From positions 1 to 17,969 of the forward strand of contig JBIKVM010000042.1 in the NCBI GenBank assembly GCA_044356825.1: 17,969 bases of DNA. Direction: 5' to 3'. This stretch comes from JAUREX01 sp044356825 (GTDB taxonomy: Bacteria; Pseudomonadota; Alphaproteobacteria; Rhodobacterales; Rhodobacteraceae). Positions 1 through 8,500 of the stretch are shown here, one piece after another (the first letter of the stretch is position 1; each line of letters opens with the position of its first letter). The position numbers and the translations under genes are program-made. Under the pieces are notes generated by a model. It made no database searches. It was given only the letters and a program-made list of their open reading frames with translations, and was not told the origin of the DNA.

Positions 1-1744
1 CAGCACGAAAAAGATCGTCGTGCGCGAAATCGGGACGGCGGCGTCGCGCAGCGCTGCGACGGCGACCAATCCGGGGGCAGTGTTCTCCTTTGCAAGCACC
101 ACAAACGGCGCCGTCGCGAACCTCGAACTCGACGTCTTCACCGCCACGACCTCATGGGTCGATGAGCGCAATCCGCCGATCAAGATATCCTATGACGCAT
201 CGGGGCAGAACCTCGAGTTCAGCACCGACCGCAACGTGCTGGGCTCCGCCGGCGCGGGGTTCAGCACCTTCACGGTGTTCAACAACCAGCTGACGTCGGG
301 ATCGAACGGGATCGGCATTCCGGCAGCGACGAACCGCAGCGAGGCGCCGATCCGCGGCGGCGAGGTGCTCGAGGCCGAGGCGTTCGTGGCGACGGGCCGC
401 GAACTCAACGCCGACAAGCGCTTCGGGATCAAGGTGCAATACGACAACGACGCGCGTGCCTTCACGATCGCGTCGGGATCAACCGGCGAGGCGATCGGCG
501 CGAACTACGCCGTGGGCGTCACCGCGCCGCAGCAGGCGTCGAACATCCAGATCGGGCGGCGCGCGATCTCCTCGACCGACGGCTCGGCGACGGCCAACAA
601 GCTGCTCGAGAACGTCCTGCCGACCGAGAAGACGATCGGGGGCGGCACCAACTTCCTGATGGGCTTCGGGACGGTCAAGAAGGAGAACGTGGCCTTCGTC
701 GCGGGCAAGGGCCTCGCGGCAAAGCCCGCCGTGGCGGCGGGCAGCTCGGCCCAGATCCCGCTCGCGACGGCGTTCCGCCTGACGTCGAGCAACGACGAGA
801 ACATCTTCAGCATCTCGGTCGACGGCGTCAGCGCCACGATCGTGCTGCCGCCCAGGACCTATGCGGGCTCGACCCTCGCAAGCGCCCTGCAGGAACGCAT
901 CAACCAGATGAGCGACCCGATCACCGGCAAGACGATCGGCGGCGTCACGGTGCGCTACAACCCGACCTCGAACAACCTGACCTTCACGACCGGCACGACG
1001 GGCATCAACTCGACGATCAAGGTCTCGGGCCCGGCGCGCTTCGGCCTCGACGACGTGCCGCTCGGGATCGGTTCGGTGCCCGAGATCTTCGACCTCCAGC
1101 AGGCCGTGAACGAGCGGGGCGAACTTCTGTTCGTCGATCCGCAGGGCAAGGTGACGACGGCGCAGCCCGACGACTCCGAACTCGTCTCCGACTACTACCC
1201 CCTCTACATCAAGGAAGGGGAGCTGACCTTCGACAAGGGCGGCCGGCTCATCAGCCCCAAGAACCTCGTGGGCTACGAGGAGCAGCTCGAAGGCGCCTCG
1301 ATCACGCTCAAGGTCGATTATTCGGCTTCGACCCAGCTCGCCCAGCCCTTCGGCGTCATCAACATCAGCCAGGACGGCTTCACCGCCGGCCGCCTCGATG
1401 GTCTCGAAATCGACAGCTCGGGCACGATCCGCGCGAACTACACCAACGGCGACAACAACCCGCTCGGCAAGATCGTCATCGCGAACTTCAACAACCAGAA
1501 CGGCCTCAAGCAGGTCGGCAACGCGACCTATGTCGAGACCGCGATCTCGGGTCCGCCGACGGTGGGCGAGGCAGGCGCCGAGGGCTTCGGCACGATCCTG
1601 TCGGGTTCGCTCGAACGCTCGAACGTCGACATCACCGAGGAGCTCGTGAACCTGATCACCGCGCAGCGGAACTATCAGGCCTCGGCGAAGGCGATCGAGA
1701 CGACGACGAGCCTCAACCAGACGATCATCAACATCCGCCAGTGA
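1..1744 (+). CDS. flgE: Flagellar hook protein FlgE (5' end outside window)
   Basis: FlgE polymerises into the flagellar hook, the flexible joint outside the outer membrane. The frame is open from base 2 with no stop, so the N-terminal rod/hook domain lies beyond the left edge; about 580 residues are visible. The C-terminus is diagnostic: a FlaE/D2-like part (nt about 1190-1560), then the basal-body C-terminal motif ending in SGSLERSNVDITEELVNLIT, AQRNYQASAKAIETTTSLNQ and a final NIRQ. The visible part alone exceeds a whole typical FlgE (about 400 aa). The extra length is a Thr/Ser/Gly-rich middle with repeated modules of the type 'V-Y-(N/D)...LTFTTGTTG' (nt about 179-260, 422-500 and 941-1012), resembling flagellin-IN repeats. 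It is followed 29 bp later by flgF. The family call is firm; the exact architecture of the insert is inferred by eye. Confidence 0.93.
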   Translation, partial: STKKIVVREIGTAASRSAATATNPGAVFSFASTTNGAVANLELDVFTATTSWVDERNPPIKISYDASGQNLEFSTDRNVLGSAGAGFSTFTVFNNQLTSGSNGIGIPAATNRSEAPIRGGEVLEAEAFVATGRELNADKRFGIKVQYDNDARAFTIASGSTGEAIGANYAVGVTAPQQASNIQIGRRAISSTDGSATANKLLENVLPTEKTIGGGTNFLMGFGTVKKENVAFVAGKGLAAKPAVAAGSSAQIPLATAFRLTSSNDENIFSISVDGVSATIVLPPRTYAGSTLASALQERINQMSDPITGKTIGGVTVRYNPTSNNLTFTTGTTGINSTIKVSGPARFGLDDVPLGIGSVPEIFDLQQAVNERGELLFVDPQGKVTTAQPDDSELVSDYYPLYIKEGELTFDKGGRLISPKNLVGYEEQLEGASITLKVDYSASTQLAQPFGVINISQDGFTAGRLDGLEIDSSGTIRANYTNGDNNPLGKIVIANFNNQNGLKQVGNATYVETAISGPPTVGEAGAEGFGTILSGSLERSNVDITEELVNLITAQRNYQASAKAIETTTSLNQTIINIRQ

Positions 1745-1754
1745 TGGCGGATGT
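1731..1754 (+). repeat. Perfect 10-bp stem-loop spanning the flgE stop codon
   Basis: ACATCCGCCA (1731-1740) and TGGCGGATGT (1745-1754) are exact reverse complements around the loop GTGA, a GNRA-type tetraloop that contains the flgE TGA stop (1742-1744). No T-run follows, so it does not look like a complete intrinsic terminator. In the mRNA it would sit between flgE and the flgF ribosome-binding site (1757-1764). It could stabilise the flgE 3' end, reduce read-through into flgF, or pause ribosomes. Hook protein is needed in far larger amounts than the rod protein FlgF, which makes a differential-expression role plausible, but this is inference. Confidence 0.7.
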
Positions 1755-1773
1755 CTGACGGAGGCCCCCCTTC

Positions 1774-2532
1774 ATGGACCGGATGATCCACACGGCGCTG
1801 AACTCGATCAAGAACCTCTACGACACGCGCTCGAAGATCTCGAACAACCTCGCGAACATGACCGTGCCGGGCTTCCGGCGCGACATGCCCAACGAGGGGG
1901 GTACGTTCAACCTCTCGCTCGACGGCACCCCGAGCGCACGCAACTTCGCGCTCGAGGAAGGCCCTGCCAGTTTCTCGCGCCGTCAGGGAACCGTCAGCCA
2001 GACCGACTGGATGTGGGACGTGGCAATCCTCGGAGACGGGTATTTCTTCGTCGATCCGGGCGATGGCAACATCGCACTGAACCGTCGGGGCGATTTCTCG
2101 GTCTCGGGCGACGGCTTCCTCGTGAACGGGGCGAACGAGCGCGTGCTCGGCCCCGATCTCGCCCCGATCGAAATCCCGCCGCACACCGAAGTCCAGATCA
2201 CGCCCACGGGCGAAATCCTCGTGCACCCGATCGGCGCCGAGCCCAATGTCTTCGAACAGGTCGGCGTTTTCGGCACGACGCTCGCGGTCGGCGAGGAGTT
2301 GCAGAAGGGCCTCGACACTCGCATCCGACGCGCCGACGGCAGCGTGCCGGCGGCCGACCAGGGGGCGCGGATGCAGCAATCGATGCTCGAGGCATCGAAC
2401 GTCAACTCGGTCGAGGAGTTGATCTCCACGATGGAGTTGCAGCGCCAGTTCGAGGTCTCGATCAAGCTCATCTCGCTTGCCGAGGACATCGACCGCGCCG
2501 GGGCCGAGGTGATGCGCCTGCCCGAAGGCTGA
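1774..2532 (+). CDS. flgF: Flagellar basal-body rod protein FlgF
   Basis: FlgF is a minor rod component in the periplasm joining the proximal rod (FlgB/FlgC) to the distal rod FlgG. The 252-aa product has the family N-terminus (MDRMIHTALNSI, then SNNLANMTVPGFRRD, the basal-body rod motif) and a C-terminal SNVNSVEELISTMELQRQFE block, matching the 'SNV..v.el..mi..qr.yE' signature. The internal WDVAILGDGYFFV is the usual 'dvai.GdGfF' element. The length is normal for the family (about 250). The start ATG at 1774 follows GACGGAGG (1757-1764). It lies after flgE and its hairpin, before a sigma-54 promoter that drives the next gene, so it is probably the last gene of the upstream flgB-F-type unit while still able to read through. 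Confidence 0.93.
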   Translation: MDRMIHTALNSIKNLYDTRSKISNNLANMTVPGFRRDMPNEGGTFNLSLDGTPSARNFALEEGPASFSRRQGTVSQTDWMWDVAILGDGYFFVDPGDGNIALNRRGDFSVSGDGFLVNGANERVLGPDLAPIEIPPHTEVQITPTGEILVHPIGAEPNVFEQVGVFGTTLAVGEELQKGLDTRIRRADGSVPAADQGARMQQSMLEASNVNSVEELISTMELQRQFEVSIKLISLAEDIDRAGAEVMRLPEG

Positions 2533-2542
2533 GGCGGGTGGC

Positions 2543-2558
2543 TGGCACGTCTCTTGCA
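2543..2558 (+). promoter_or_regulatory. Sigma-54 (RpoN) promoter for flgG
   Basis: TGGCACGTCTCTTGCA matches the sigma-54 consensus TGGCACG-N4-TTGCA at every fixed position, with the GG of the -24 box (2544-2545) and the GC of the -12 box (2556-2557) 12 bp apart. The expected start is near 2569, giving a leader of about 25 nt before the flgG ATG at 2594. It lies in the only sizeable gap of the flagellar cluster (2533-2593). Sigma-54 promoters need an enhancer-binding activator; FleQ/FleT-type proteins do this for Fla1 flagella in R. sphaeroides. Such an activator is not in this window. Confidence 0.88.
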
Positions 2559-2579
2559 GGTCATGGTCAACGACCTGCA
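2555..2579 (+). repeat. 8-bp inverted repeat overlapping the -12 box and start site
   Basis: TGCAGGTC (2555-2562) and GACCTGCA (2572-2579) are exact reverse complements with a 9-nt spacer. The left arm overlaps the TTGCA of the sigma-54 -12 element and the repeat straddles the predicted start (about 2569), ending just before the AAGGAGA ribosome site (2581-2587). A DNA-binding protein here could block RNA polymerase. On read-through RNA from flgF the hairpin would form next to the flgG ribosome-binding site. The symmetry is visible directly; any function is inferred. Confidence 0.5.
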
Positions 2580-2593
2580 CAAGGAGATCGCAG

Positions 2594-3382
2594 ATGTCAG
2601 CCAGCGCAATGCACGTCGCCAAGACGGGCCTCAATGCACAGCAGACCCGGATGCAAGTGGTCGCCAACAACCTGGCCAACGTCAACACCACGGGCTTCAA
2701 GCGCGACCGCGTGAACTTCGAGAGCCTGCTCTATCAGGTGCTCCGCGCAGGCGGCGCAACGACTGCGGACGGGCAGGAACTTGGCTCGGCCACGACCGTC
2801 GGCACCGGGGTCAAGATCGTCAACACCCAGAAGCTCTTCTCGCAGGGCTCGCTCATGAACACCGAGAACTCCCTCGACGTCGCGATCGACGGGGCGGGGT
2901 TCTTCTCGGCGCTGATGCCCGACGGCCGCATCGGCTACACCCGCAACGGTGCCTTCACGACGAACTCGCAGGGAACCCTCGTGACGATGGGTGGCTATAT
3001 CGTCCAGCCCGAGATCCAGATCCCCGAGAACGTCACCTCGATCACGGTCTCGGCAGATGGCATCGTGTCGGTGATGATCGCAGGTGAGGTTCAGGCACAG
3101 GAAGTGGGACAGCTCCAGCTGACAAACTTCGCCAACCAGGCCGGCCTTCAGCCGATCGGCGAGACATTCCTGATCGAGACCGCCTCGAGTGGTCCGGCGA
3201 TCGACGGCAACCCGCTCGATGGCGGCTTCGGCAAGCTCGTGCAGGGTTACCTCGAAAGCTCGAACGTCAACGTCGTCCAGCAGTTGGTCGACATGATCGA
3301 GACGCAGCGCGCCTACGAGGTCAGCTCCAAGGCGATCACCGGCACCGACGAGATGATGCGCTTCATCTCGAACAACCTCTGA
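2594..3382 (+). CDS. flgG: Flagellar basal-body distal rod protein FlgG
   Basis: FlgG forms the distal rod crossing the periplasm through the P and L rings. The 262-aa product matches the usual FlgG length (about 260). The N-terminal motif TGLNAQQTRMQVVANNLANV followed by NTTGFKRDRVNFE is the classic rod signature. NSLDVAIDGAGFF is the family core motif near residue 95. The C-terminus carries GYLESSNVNVVQQLVDMIET then QRAYEVSSKAITGTDEMM, as in FlgG proteins. The start ATG follows AAGGAGA (2581-2587) and is the first gene after the sigma-54 promoter. flgH begins 10 bp after its stop. Confidence 0.97.
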   Translation: MSASAMHVAKTGLNAQQTRMQVVANNLANVNTTGFKRDRVNFESLLYQVLRAGGATTADGQELGSATTVGTGVKIVNTQKLFSQGSLMNTENSLDVAIDGAGFFSALMPDGRIGYTRNGAFTTNSQGTLVTMGGYIVQPEIQIPENVTSITVSADGIVSVMIAGEVQAQEVGQLQLTNFANQAGLQPIGETFLIETASSGPAIDGNPLDGGFGKLVQGYLESSNVNVVQQLVDMIETQRAYEVSSKAITGTDEMMRFISNNL

Positions 3383-3392
3383 GGCTCGCGCC

Positions 3393-4103
3393 ATGGCCGC
3401 CCTTTCTTCCGCCCGGATTTCGTCCAGCATCGCCGCCTGCGCGGCACTCGCGCTGCTGGCCGGATGCGCGACACAGATCGAGGACCGCGCGAGCGTCGAG
3501 TTCGAGCCGGTCTATCTCGACACCGAGGGCCAGATGCCGATGATCGGCATGGCCAACGGGTCGATCTATGCGCCGAACCAGTCGGGCATCGTCTCGGGTA
3601 GCCAGAGGGCGCGGCAGGTCGGCGACATCCTGACGGTCGCCTTCACCGAGCGGTTCCAGGCGACCAAGAACCAGAATGCCACCACCGCGAAGACATCGGA
3701 ATTTGCGGTGACAATGCCGCCGATCCTCGGGGCGCCGCTGTCGAACATCTCGGGCGCACTCTCCGATCCGGGCTTTACCGGCGGCACCGAACAGGCGTTC
3801 ACGGGCACGGGCGGGGCGGCCCAGTCAAACTCGCTCACGGGGCGGATGTCGGTGTCGGTGGTGCGCGTCCTGCCGGGCGGCAATCTGGAGATCCACGGCC
3901 AGAAGAAGCTCACGCTCAACAACGGCGATGAATACATCCGCGTCCGCGGCATCGTGCGTCCGCAAGACATCTCGGTTGACAACGTCGTCCTTTCGGAACG
4001 CATCGCCCATGCCGAGATCAAGTACATCGGGGCGGGCGATATCGCGGATGTGGGCAAGAAGGGCTGGCTTTTCAGGCTCTTCGATACAGCGAACCCGATG
4101 TGA
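3393..4103 (+). CDS. flgH: Flagellar L-ring lipoprotein FlgH
   Basis: FlgH forms the outer-membrane L ring that acts as a bushing for the rod. The 236-aa product starts with a lipoprotein signal: a hydrophobic stretch ending in the lipobox LLAGC, with Cys25 as the predicted lipidation site. The mature part has the family features NGSIYAPNQSG (about residues 56-66) and RARQVGDILTVAFTERFQA, followed by a Gly/Ser-rich segment. The C-terminal part contains GNLEIHGQKKLTLNNGDEYI and RGIVRPQDISVDNVV. The length is normal (about 230). The ATG follows a GAGG (3381-3384) at the end of flgG. The flgH stop (4101-4103) lies 11 bp before the preferred ATG of flgI. Confidence 0.95.
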   Translation: MAALSSARISSSIAACAALALLAGCATQIEDRASVEFEPVYLDTEGQMPMIGMANGSIYAPNQSGIVSGSQRARQVGDILTVAFTERFQATKNQNATTAKTSEFAVTMPPILGAPLSNISGALSDPGFTGGTEQAFTGTGGAAQSNSLTGRMSVSVVRVLPGGNLEIHGQKKLTLNNGDEYIRVRGIVRPQDISVDNVVLSERIAHAEIKYIGAGDIADVGKKGWLFRLFDTANPM

Positions 4104-4114
4104 GGCCCCTGACC

Positions 4115-5239
4115 ATGCCGATCCTGAGGCTTGCCCTTTCCGTTCTCGTGCTGCTTGTCGCGGTTTCGTCCGCCTCGGCGCAGCGGATCAAGGACATCGC
4201 CTCGATCGCGGGTGTGCGTCCCAACCAGCTTGTGGGCTATGGCGTCGTCGTCGGCCTGCCCGGAACGGGCGACGGAGGCGTGCAACTGACGCTGCAATCG
4301 ATGCAGGAGTTGATGTCGCGCTTCGGCGTGCTCACGGATGCGGCCTCGCTCAATGCCCGCAACGCCGCGGCCGTGATGGTAACAGCCGACCTCCCGCCGT
4401 TCGTGAAGCCGGGGCAGGCGCTCGACATCACCGTCTCGGCTGTCGCGGGGGCAAAATCGCTGCGCGGCGGCACGCTGCTGCTCACGCCGCTGCTCGGTGC
4501 CGACGGCGAGACCTACGCGATCGCGCAGGGTAACCTGGTCGTGGGCGGGCTTGGGATCGATGGCAACGATGGCTCGTCGATGGTTGTCAACATTCCGACG
4601 GTCGGCCGTATCCTCGGCGGCGCGACAGTCGAGCGGATGGTGCCCACCTCGTTCCTCGAGACGGAGCACCTGATCTTGAACCTCAACCAGGGCGATTTCA
4701 CGACCGCGGCCAACGTGGCCGAGGCCGTGAACGATGTCTTCGGGCCCGACGTGGCCGTGCCGCTCGATGCGAGTTCGGTGCGCGTGCGCGCCCCGGCCGA
4801 TCCCTCGCAGCGTGTCTCGTTCGTCTCGCTGCTCGAGAACATCGAGGCCGAAACCGCCGAACCTCCGGCCCGCGTCATCGTGAACGCCCGCACCGGCACG
4901 GTCGTGATCAGCGGGAACGTGCGCGTGACACCCGCAGCCGTCACGCACGGGTCGCTCACCGTACGGGTCAACGAGGATTTCAACGTCTCGCAGGGCAACA
5001 ACGTTGTCACGGGCGGGGACCAGACGGTTGTCACCCCGGCCGAACCAGTGGTGACACCCGACAGCCAGATCGACGTCGACGCGCCACCCGCGCGCGCCTT
5101 CGTCTTCGATCCGGGCGTGTCGCTCTCATCGCTGGTCGATGCGATCAACGCGGTCGGTGCCAATTCCGGCGATCTGGTCGCGATCCTCGAGGCGCTGCGA
5201 CAGGCCGGTGCGCTCAAGGCCGAGCTGATCATCATCTAG
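4115..5239 (+). CDS. flgI: Flagellar P-ring protein FlgI
   Basis: FlgI builds the periplasmic P ring in the peptidoglycan layer. The ATG at 4115 gives 374 aa and a clean Sec signal peptide (MPILRLALSVLVLLVAVSSASA, cut before QRIKDIA). GTGAGG (4100-4105) gives it a ribosome-binding site 9 bp upstream. An in-frame GTG at 4100, overlapping the flgH stop, would add five residues and cannot be excluded. Family hallmarks are IKDIASIAGVRPNQLVGYG followed by VVVGLPGTGDG, the NARTGTVVISGNVR segment and the C-terminal LVDAINAVGANSGDLVAILE. The length fits the family (about 365). No FlgA chaperone gene is in the window. Confidence 0.96.
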   Translation: MPILRLALSVLVLLVAVSSASAQRIKDIASIAGVRPNQLVGYGVVVGLPGTGDGGVQLTLQSMQELMSRFGVLTDAASLNARNAAAVMVTADLPPFVKPGQALDITVSAVAGAKSLRGGTLLLTPLLGADGETYAIAQGNLVVGGLGIDGNDGSSMVVNIPTVGRILGGATVERMVPTSFLETEHLILNLNQGDFTTAANVAEAVNDVFGPDVAVPLDASSVRVRAPADPSQRVSFVSLLENIEAETAEPPARVIVNARTGTVVISGNVRVTPAAVTHGSLTVRVNEDFNVSQGNNVVTGGDQTVVTPAEPVVTPDSQIDVDAPPARAFVFDPGVSLSSLVDAINAVGANSGDLVAILEALRQAGALKAELIII

Positions 5240-5248
5240 GGGGTGGAC

Positions 5249-5572
5249 ATGGCGACGACGGCGCTTGCATCGACAATCACCGCCTCGACCGGCCCATCCT
5301 GGGGCCGGCCTACCGTTGCGGCTGGCGACGACGAGCGCGAGCAGCTCAAGGCGCTCGCGAAAGAATTCGAGGCCTATTTCCTCCAGGAGTTCCTCAAGCA
5401 GGCCCGCGCAAGCGAGCTAGCCGACGGCTTGCTCGACAGCTCCGCCGCCGACGGCTTTCAGGGCATGATGGACGGCGAGATCTCGCGCTCCGTTTCGCGC
5501 GGGGTCGATCTCGGGATCGCCGAGGCAATGGTCGAACAACTGACCTTTCGGCGCGGCAAGACCGGAGGCTGA
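5249..5572 (+). CDS. flgJ: Rod-binding (rod-cap) protein FlgJ, muramidase-less form
   Basis: FlgJ caps the growing rod in the periplasm and in enterobacteria also digests peptidoglycan with a C-terminal muramidase domain. Here the product is only 107 aa and contains just the N-terminal rod-binding half: LKALAKEFEAYFLQEFLKQA, then ADGFQGMMDGEISRSVSRG and IAEAMVEQL. There is no room for a muramidase, so a separate lytic transglycosylase (SltF in R. sphaeroides) would be expected elsewhere. The ATG at 5249 is preferred over an upstream GTG at 5243, because AGGGGGTGG (5238-5246) serves as its ribosome-binding region. flgK starts 3 bp after its stop. Confidence 0.88.
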   Translation: MATTALASTITASTGPSWGRPTVAAGDDEREQLKALAKEFEAYFLQEFLKQARASELADGLLDSSAADGFQGMMDGEISRSVSRGVDLGIAEAMVEQLTFRRGKTGG

Positions 5573-5575
5573 CCG

Positions 5576-8500
5576 ATGGCCGGCCTCTACGACATCGCGG
5601 CAAGCGGGATCAGTGCCTACCGCAACGCGCTGAGCGTGACCGGCCAGAACATCGCCAACATCAATACCGAAGGCTATCGCCGGCGCGAGGCAACGCTGCA
5701 AGAGGTCTCGGCCTCGCAATCGGGCATCTATACGCGCGCCGACCAGACCGGCCTTGGCGTGCGGGTCGAGGATATCAGGCGCGCTTTCGATGCCTTCCTG
5801 GCCACCCGCGTGCGCGATACCAGCGCCGATTTCGTCTCGGCCGACACCTACAAGACGACGCTCGACCAACTCGAGGGGCTGCTGCTCCCCGAGGATTATG
5901 ATCTGGGCTTCTTCATCACGGATTTCTTTTCTGGCGTGTCGGGTGTGGCGCAATCACCCGGAGACCTCGCGCCGCGCGTCGCGCTCATCGAGCAGGGACG
6001 CGCGTTGGCGGGGGCCTTCGGGCAGGCGTCATCGACACTCGAATGGCTGCGCGAGTCGGTGATCGATCAGGCACGTATCGCGGCGACCGAATTCAACACC
6101 ACGCTCGAGGGCCTCCTGAATGTCCAGGGGCGCCTCATCTCGGCGGGGCAGAGCGGGCAGGCTGCGAACGCGCTTCTCGACGAACGCGACAAGATCGTGA
6201 AGTCGCTGAACGAAACCGCGCGCATGAGTGTCGATTACGGTAGCCGGGGTGATGTCACGCTGACCTTCGGGCCCGCTGGCGCGGGCCGGCCGGTGCTTCA
6301 GGGGCTCGAGTCCGGCACGCTAGCCGTCGCGCAATCACAAGACCGCCTCGTCCTGTTGTCGGGCTGGCAGGGCCGGCAGATCGAGACGACGCAGATCGGT
6401 TCGGGCCGGATCGCGGGGCTCGTCGCCGCCTATGAGACGATCACCGCCACCATGGCGGATCTCGACGCCCTGGCTGTCAAGCTCGCGGCAGATCTGAACG
6501 CCGTGCACGGGGCGGGCCTGACACTCGACGGAACGCGCGGTGGGCCTCTCTTCACGGCGGATGCGACAACGATAGCGGGCGATCCCAAGAACCTCGGGAC
6601 CGCCGCAGCGACCCTGACGGCGCCCCAGGTGATGACGGGCGAACGTCCCGACCTGCGCATTGTCTACGATGCGGCCGCCGATCTCTGGCGCGGGTTCGAT
6701 CCGTCGGGGCAGGAACGCGTCTCGGGCCGCGAGGTGCTGAACTATGGCGACATCGAGATCGGGTTGGCGGGGCGGGCGGCCGATCGCGATACCTTCTATC
6801 TGACGCTCAGCCGCGGCAAGGCCGCCAATATGCGCTTCCTCGCCGACCGCCCGCAGGCGATCGCGGCCGGGGCGCCGAGCCTTGCGAGCAAGGCCGACAC
6901 GAATCTCGGCACCGCCGACCTGACCGCGACCATCGACACGAGCATCGAACCCCCCGATCTGCGCCGGATCGAGACGATCCTGCGCAACGACGGCGCGGCC
7001 CTGACAGCCACGCGCCTGCGCAGTGAGGGTGTCGTCGGCCATATCCCCGCCGGCACGCGCGCGATCGACCTCTACTCGCTGGCCCAGCAAGACAGCCTGA
7101 GCTTCACTGTCACGGACGGGGCGCTCGGGACGCTCGGGGCCGTCTCGGTCAGCGTAGGCGGGATATCGCGCAGCTTCGATCTCGGCTCATCCTCCGCCTG
7201 GTCGCAACTGAGATCGCGCAATCCCGACGCGGACATGTCCGACCTTGCCGAGATGCTGAACGAAGGCACGATCCTCGGCACGGGCGGGGCAAGCTTTGCG
7301 GCACTCGGCATCCATGCCTCGGGCGAAGGGGGCATCCTCACGATCGCGGGAGAGGCGGGCAGCCTTGGCGCAGGCAGCATCGCGATAACAGGTTCGGTCG
7401 CTGTTGCGGGTACCCTCATCACGGGCAACGCCACCCCTTCGACGGTTCAGGTCTTCACGCGCGAGGGGCGGCATGTGGCGGGCACGCCGCTGGCGCAATC
7501 CGAACTCGTCGGTCTCCTGACCGAAGAGAACGGCTTCATGCCGCAGGCCGAATACCGTGCCGACTGGCTTAATGGCGCTGGCGGCGTGGGCTATCTCGGG
7601 CTGCGGGTCACGCAGTCCATCCCCACGGGCGAGCAGGTGCTGCGGCTGAGCGGGGCCGAGGTGCAAGGCGCGCTGGCCGACGGCGCGGTGACGTTCAAGG
7701 CCGGCACCGACACCGAGACGATCCAGATCGCCCCGGCTGCATCGGCCGAAGCCCTCGCCGCACTCGTCAACGCCCGCACCGCCGACACGGGCGTGCATGC
7801 CAGCGCCCGCACCCGGCTGGAGCTCAGCTTTGGCACGGCGGGCAGCTATTCTGCGGCGTTCACCCTGCAAGGGACGAACGCCACCCCCGTCGTGATCGAG
7901 ATTGCCACCGCGCCGACGCATTTCGGTGCCCTGCGCGATGCGATCAACAACCGTGCCGGCCAGACCGGGATCACGGCCGCGACATCGCCCGACGGCCAGC
8001 GGCTCGTGCTCGAGTCCGCGACGGGCGCCGACATTGTCATCGGCGACTTCACCGCGACGGGTGGCGCGATTGCCCATCGCGAGGTCAGCGAAACCTTTGC
8101 CGGCTCAACCCCGTCGGCGTTCGCCGCCGGCCAGACACTGCGCCAGAAGGGCGCCATCGCCCTGCGTGCGGCCTCGAGCACCGCGGGGTTCGTCGGGATC
8201 GATGCGCATGCGAGTGCGTCGGACGCCTTCACCGGCGGGATCCTGTCGCGCAGCGTCTCGGCGGCGGGCGAGCGGCAGGACATCGCCTTTGGCATTGTCG
8301 AGGGGATCGACACCAACGAGGCCGCGCGCGACGGGCTTTCGGCCAGTGCGGCGGCGGGCAGCTATTCCCTGACGGTCGGGGGGCGCAGCGCGACAGTATC
8401 GGCGGCTGCTCTGACCGATCCCTCCTCGGCGGGCGTGGCGGCGGCCCTTGCCGCAGCCCTGCGCGCCTCGGCCCCGGTGCCTGCGCTGACGGGTGCCACG

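Noticed and set aside
2554..3087. Plus-strand open frame of 177 codons starting before flgG
   Set aside because: It is out of frame with flgG, lacks motifs, and begins inside the sigma-54 promoter.
4100..4114. GTG start for flgI overlapping the flgH stop
   Set aside because: The ATG at 4115 has a ribosome-binding site at 4100-4105 and gives a better signal peptide; the GTG is kept only as an alternative.
3566..4948. Minus-strand open frame of 460 codons opposite flgH/flgI
   Set aside because: His/Arg/Asp-rich shadow of well-recognised flgH and flgI; no family features.
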